The translations under genes and the position numbers were made by a program. Under the pieces are notes generated by a model. It ran no database searches and was not told the origin of the DNA. It saw only the letters and a list, made by a program, of their open reading frames with translations. 7,985 nucleotides of DNA from Nitrosomonadales bacterium (GTDB lineage Bacteria > Pseudomonadota > Gammaproteobacteria > Burkholderiales > Gallionellaceae), in NCBI GenBank assembly GCA_016218465.1, contig JACREA010000049.1, positions 1-7,985 of the forward strand, written 5' to 3'. Position 1 is the first letter of the stretch. Every line of letters begins with the position of its first letter. Positions 4,407 through 7,985 of this stretch are shown piece after piece.

Positions 4407-7301
4407 TCAGAGCGCAAACCATGCATTAGCGATCACCATGGCATCGCGTTTGTCATCGAGCGCTTTGGCGATTCCAACGCGAACGGTGACCGGCAGAATA
4501 TAAGCCAATGACATGTCCATCCTTGCTTCGAGGCCCACGGCTCTCTTTAGATCCTTGGTGGAATAAGTTGCATCCCAAGCATTGCCTGCTTCGGCAAAAA
4601 AGGCCCCGTGTACCCGCTTGAAGAAGAAGGGAGTATTGCTGAAGCCCTTTTCAAGGTTCTTGACCGGGAAGCGGTATTCGGCTGACATCAGTCCGGCTCT
4701 TTGCCCACGGTATTTGTTTACCGGGTAACCTCGCAGGTAGATATTTTGTTCGATAACGTTGACTGTCAGGTCGCCGGGATTGTCTCCACCCAGCTGAAAT
4801 GCGCGCTGCGGAATAACATCTCCAGTTGATTTTCCAGCATAGGCGCGCAGCAACAGAACGTGGTGGTCAAACGGGGAATCGACATACTCATGCCAGTCGA
4901 AGCTGTACTTCTTCAGATTGAAATCGCTACCGATATTTTTACTGAGCTGCTCATAGCCAAGTTCAATGCTTCGGCCATTTTCAGGACTGATCGAATATCC
5001 GTATTTTTTCGCGTTATTGAAATAGTAATTAGCCCTGCCGGATGCCAAAACGCCCTGCGCCGGAATCACCCCGTCATAGCCTGTCCAAGGCGGCACTTGG
5101 GAGAGGCTTCCCATAATTTTTCGCCGATATCCAAAACTCAATTCGTTTTGCTGATCAAGTTCGAGCAATGGAAAAATTACGGAAGCGTCAAACACACGGG
5201 CGCGCTCAACGTAATTCTCCCGAGCAATGAAACCAGATTTCTGTTCGAGAAGACTCGTATAGGTCATATCCATATCCTGCGCAATCAAGCGCAAGCTGGG
5301 GAACGAACCATCGTAACGATAATTCAGGTCATACCAGGCTCGATTTTTCGATGGTCCATACAAAGCGCTTAAAATATAACTGTGGCGTTGGATCGCATCT
5401 GAACCGAACGTTATAAAACCGCCAAGCGTGCCGCTATATGAACTGTAGCCCAGATAGGGCAACCAGAATCGAGGGTACAGAGTCGGCAAAGGATTGTATG
5501 GACTTTGCTCGGCAACGACCTCCTTATCGATATAACTCATCGTCGGATATGGATCGCGGTAATCGCCTGTTACCTTCCAGGTGGCAGGCTTGTTTTCCAG
5601 GACTTGGATGTCATAGCCGAGCGAGCTGTAATTCACAAATACAATCCCGCTGCCATCGGGCATGATCGACGGCATGAAAGCGCCGCCAATCACATTGCTG
5701 ACTTGGGAGATTTGCTTGTTGGCGAGATCATATGCGTATAAGTTAAAAATGCCGCTGCGATCGGAAGAAAAATACAGGCTGCGACCATCTCCACTCCACG
5801 CTGCGCCCCCGTCTATGGCACGGTCATGCATGAGCTCCTCGAGCTTGTTGCCTTGGCTATCAAGTACCCAGATATCCTTGTATCCATCCGGCTGCCTGAC
5901 TCCGATTGCGATTTTCTGTCCGTCCGGGCTAAATCGCGGAGTTTCGAACTGGTTCGCACTTTCTTCGCCGAGCCAGCTGATATCCTGCTCTTTCGCTATC
6001 GTTTTATGCAATAGCGGCAGCGTCGCAAGCCGCGTTTTGCCAAGCCGGTTGGTCACAAACACCAGCTTCGCGCCGTCCGGCGAGGGTGCTGCATCGCGGG
6101 CGCGCAGATGCCTGGTGAGGCGAATTTCCTTGCGTCGGTCAATATCGTAATAATAAATGTCGTTGTAGAGATTGGCGTTATGCACCATCTCGATTTTGGT
6201 GTAATACAAGCCTTTGCCATCCTGCCCCCATGCAATGCTCTGCCCCGACGAGGTCGTATTATTGAGCAGCTTGCGGTCGCTACTGCCATCGATGTTCATG
6301 ATGTGTATTGAAGAATGCTCATCGGCATTTTGGACAGAATAGGCAATCTGCTTGCCATCAGGAGAGATAGCCGGTGCGAGATTCTTATATCCGCCCTTGT
6401 TAGATCCATTCGGCGTCAATGCGCGCGATTTGCTTAAACCATTATCAAGCACTTTCTGTTTGGAGACTTCATAGCGTCTGTATTTTTTGCTTTTCCATTC
6501 CTCCCATAACTCGGGATAATCGTTTCCAATCGCGCGATATGCCGTGCTGCTCACCAGAAATGGCCAGCTGCGCCCGCTGTATTCAATGGAAATATCGGCT
6601 AATTTTTCGCGCCCGAATTTTTCGGCTATAAACCCGGTAAAACTGCCCCCGAATAAATATGGCACGTCGCCAGCCGGCCATTTCCCGGTAAAGTTGGCAG
6701 CATGGCTGATGGGCGGGAAGTTGTCTTCCAGCAATGCCATGCGCAATACCATGTCGGCTGCAGGCGATCGATTTCTGCCACCGCCAGTCAATTCCGATTC
6801 CTCATACACCGCCAGCCCTTCCTTCAACCAGACCGGTTGCCACATGTTGGGAAAATACAGGTTCCCGAAAATATTATTTAAAATCCGCGGAGCGCCTTTC
6901 AACATATCAAGCTGCACGATGTGAGTATATTCGTGTGTAATCAACGTGCGCATCCAGTCATCATGGGGATGCGAACCAAAACCAGGCTCTCCAAGAGGGG
7001 GGGTAATATAAAGCGTGATCAGGTTATAGGGCATCGGCGTCGCCCATCCGTTGGCGTCATCCATCGCATCAATGAGAACGATATTGGTGCGGCTTCGCGG
7101 TTGAGACTTCATGCGCGGCACAAGCCTGTTGTGCACATCTTCTGCAAGCACGACAGCTCGCCTTGCCAGAGCCTCTTCGCCCTGATGGTAGTGAACCAGA
7201 AAATGAGGGGAAGTCAGCGTCATCCAGGAAAATGACGGGTCGGTAATAGCGCTGCAGACAGACAGATGAAAAAGGAAAAGCAGGGGAAGAAGTTTTTTCA
7301 T
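4407..7301 (-). CDS. Exported HExxH peptidase-like / PD40 propeller / outer-membrane barrel fusion protein
   Basis: The 964-residue protein has four parts. Residues 1-18 are a signal peptide (MKKLLPLLFLFHLSVCSA). Residues about 28-285 resemble the peptidase-MA type of zinc peptidase: HEYTH at 123-127 gives two metal ligands and the catalytic glutamate, and E161 in WLKEGLAVYEE is the likely third ligand. Residues about 305-575 hold about five TolB/PD40 propeller repeats, each with an SPDG-like turn (313-316, 407-410, 458-461, 503-506, 547-550). Residues about 605-964 are rich in alternating barrel strands and contain RGY (857-859) followed by AEYRFPV, as in Omp85/BamA-type barrels; the chain ends NAWFAL. 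No POTRA repeats are evident. ATG 7301 is chosen over an in-frame GTG at 7367, which would bury the signal peptide behind 22 polar residues. It follows the transporter gene by 53 nt. Outer-membrane location is well supported; protease activity and passenger export are inferred. Confidence 0.9.
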   Translation of the reverse strand: MKKLLPLLFLFHLSVCSAITDPSFSWMTLTSPHFLVHYHQGEEALARRAVVLAEDVHNRLVPRMKSQPRSRTNIVLIDAMDDANGWATPMPYNLITLYITPPLGEPGFGSHPHDDWMRTLITHEYTHIVQLDMLKGAPRILNNIFGNLYFPNMWQPVWLKEGLAVYEESELTGGGRNRSPAADMVLRMALLEDNFPPISHAANFTGKWPAGDVPYLFGGSFTGFIAEKFGREKLADISIEYSGRSWPFLVSSTAYRAIGNDYPELWEEWKSKKYRRYEVSKQKVLDNGLSKSRALTPNGSNKGGYKNLAPAISPDGKQIAYSVQNADEHSSIHIMNIDGSSDRKLLNNTTSSGQSIAWGQDGKGLYYTKIEMVHNANLYNDIYYYDIDRRKEIRLTRHLRARDAAPSPDGAKLVFVTNRLGKTRLATLPLLHKTIAKEQDISWLGEESANQFETPRFSPDGQKIAIGVRQPDGYKDIWVLDSQGNKLEELMHDRAIDGGAAWSGDGRSLYFSSDRSGIFNLYAYDLANKQISQVSNVIGGAFMPSIMPDGSGIVFVNYSSLGYDIQVLENKPATWKVTGDYRDPYPTMSYIDKEVVAEQSPYNPLPTLYPRFWLPYLGYSSYSGTLGGFITFGSDAIQRHSYILSALYGPSKNRAWYDLNYRYDGSFPSLRLIAQDMDMTYTSLLEQKSGFIARENYVERARVFDASVIFPLLELDQQNELSFGYRRKIMGSLSQVPPWTGYDGVIPAQGVLASGRANYYFNNAKKYGYSISPENGRSIELGYEQLSKNIGSDFNLKKYSFDWHEYVDSPFDHHVLLLRAYAGKSTGDVIPQRAFQLGGDNPGDLTVNVIEQNIYLRGYPVNKYRGQRAGLMSAEYRFPVKNLEKGFSNTPFFFKRVHGAFFAEAGNAWDATYSTKDLKRAVGLEARMDMSLAYILPVTVRVGIAKALDDKRDAMVIANAWFAL

Positions 7302-7354
7302 GTTTGATTGGCTTGCATAGAAACGAACCTCGTGACGACTTAACCCCCGTTTGT

Positions 7355-7627
7355 TCAGGCCTTCCACAGCGTCCAGACTCCGATGATGATGAAACCTGCT
7401 CCGGCGGCATAATGCAAATGTTTTTCACTGACATATTCCGACACCGCGCTACCAAACAGCACGCCGATGGCGGAGGTGGCTACCAGCGCCAGTGACGCGC
7501 CACAGAAGATCGTCAACTTGCTGACCTCTTTATCGGAGGCGAACAGCATCGTCGCGAGCTGCGTCTTGTCGCCCATTTCGGCGACAAACACGGAAACAAA
7601 AACAGCGGCGAGTATTTTCCAGTCCAT
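7355..7627 (-). CDS. UPF0016/GDT1 (TMEM165) family cation transporter, single-repeat form
   Basis: This is a 90-residue inner-membrane protein of the GDT1/TMEM165 family, whose studied members move Mn2+ or Ca2+, in bacteria mostly as manganese exporters. The family motif E-x-G-D-K-T is present at 17-22 (EMGDKT) in the first hydrophobic segment. Three membrane segments are visible, at about 5-29, 38-60 and 70-88. Eukaryotic and many bacterial members have two such halves, each with its own motif. This one has a single half, so it must act as a homodimer or with another half-size protein, and no second copy is in the window. ATG 7627 has AGGA (7637-7634) 6 nt upstream. It lies 52 nt after dapB and 53 nt before the barrel protein gene, on the same strand. 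I see no obvious yybP-ykoY manganese riboswitch in the short leader. The transported ion is inferred from the family. Confidence 0.9.
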   Translation of the reverse strand: MDWKILAAVFVSVFVAEMGDKTQLATMLFASDKEVSKLTIFCGASLALVATSAIGVLFGSAVSEYVSEKHLHYAAGAGFIIIGVWTLWKA

Positions 7628-7651
7628 AATACATCCTGATTAATGGCATCA

Positions 7652-7669
7652 TTCCGGCCAGCGCCGGAA
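7652..7669. repeat. GC-rich palindromic hairpin, REP-like, between dapB and the transporter
   Basis: TTCCGGC (7652-7658) and GCCGGAA (7663-7669) are perfect inverted arms around a 4-nt CAGC loop, 10 nt after the dapB stop on the minus strand. No T-run follows, so it is not a standard terminator. The ATTCCGG...CCGGAA layout is reminiscent of small dispersed intergenic palindromes (REP elements, Neisseria dRS3), but only one copy is visible here, so calling it a repeat is inference. Confidence 0.4.
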
Positions 7670-7679
7670 CGAACGTGTT

Positions 7680-7985
7680 CTATTTCAGCCCGAGTACATC
7701 CTGCATGTCATACAAGCCTGACTGATTTTCATTCAGGAAACGCGCTGCGCGCAGTGCCCCGAGCGCAAAGGTGGCACGACTGCTGGCTTTGTGAGTGATC
7801 TCGATGCGCTCGCCGGTACCCGCGAACAGCACAGTGTGATCACCTACGATGTCGCCACCGCGCACTGTGGCAAAACCAATGGTGGAGGGATCACGTTCGC
7901 CGGTGACACCCTCGCGGCCATATACGGCGCATTGCGCGAGATCTCGCCCCAGTGTTTTCGCAATCACTTCGCCCATGCCCAGCGC
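7680..7985 (-). CDS. dapB: 4-hydroxy-tetrahydrodipicolinate reductase, C-terminal part (5' end outside window)
   Basis: DapB reduces 4-hydroxy-tetrahydrodipicolinate with NAD(P)H in the cytoplasmic pathway to diaminopimelate and lysine. The visible 101 residues cover the end of the substrate-binding/tetramerisation domain and the C-terminal return to the nucleotide fold. Strongly conserved family sequence is present: YGREGVTGERDPSTIGFATV, then GGDIVGDHTV, GTGERIEITHKASSR and GLYDMQDVLGL. The catalytic HH-x3-K motif and N-terminal dinucleotide-binding loop lie outside the window. The frame is open to the window edge and reads ALG before the first internal ATG at 7976, so that ATG is not the start. 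It is the first of three closely spaced minus-strand genes, though the hairpin after its stop may separate it from the next gene. Confidence 0.96.
   Translation of the reverse strand, partial: ALGMGEVIAKTLGRDLAQCAVYGREGVTGERDPSTIGFATVRGGDIVGDHTVLFAGTGERIEITHKASSRATFALGALRAARFLNENQSGLYDMQDVLGLK

Noticed and set aside
5662..6150. 162-residue plus-strand frame inside the barrel protein gene (also 4860-5372)
   Set aside because: Both are antisense to a continuous gene with recognisable domains, and neither has a ribosome site or a family signature.
7302..7367. Upstream GTG start for the peptidase-barrel gene
   Set aside because: It would place 22 polar residues before a clear signal peptide and would overlap the end of the transporter gene. 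ATG 7301 begins exactly at the signal peptide.

Overview
The window looks like chromosome from a chemolithotrophic beta-proteobacterium. The clue is the C-terminal part of a dissimilatory adenylylsulfate reductase alpha subunit (aprA) next to proteobacterial housekeeping genes (selD, mnmH, dapB). A lineage near Gallionellaceae or Sulfuricellaceae is my inference from gene content; nothing in the window proves it. I see no insertion sequence, phage gene, CRISPR array, tRNA or rRNA.

Layout from left to right. (1) 1-627, + strand: the end of aprA, followed by a good hairpin terminator. (2) 758-2852: a selenium module of two divergent genes. selD (selenide, water dikinase, - strand) makes selenophosphate, and mnmH/selU (tRNA 2-selenouridine synthase, + strand) consumes it. 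Once selD is given its likely GTG start, the two start codons are only 19 bp apart. (3) 2853-3465: a gene-poor stretch with one small cysteine-rich ORF of unknown function and a hairpin. (4) 3466-4260, - strand: a DODA/YgiD-type extradiol dioxygenase. (5) 4407-7985, - strand, read right to left: the end of dapB (lysine and diaminopimelate synthesis), a short hairpin, a one-repeat UPF0016/GDT1 cation transporter, then a large exported protein.

The most unusual gene is that last one (4407-7301). In a single 964-residue chain it carries a signal peptide, an HExxH zinc-peptidase-like domain, about five TolB/PD40 beta-propeller repeats and a C-terminal outer-membrane barrel with an Omp85-like RGY motif. 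This could be an outer-membrane-anchored or self-exporting metalloprotease, analogous in layout to, but different in cargo from, the patatin-Omp85 (type Vd) proteins.

The selenium genes clearly work together. dapB, the transporter and the barrel protein share strand and close spacing (52 and 53 nt gaps), so they may be co-transcribed, but no shared pathway is evident. The other genes look like independent units.
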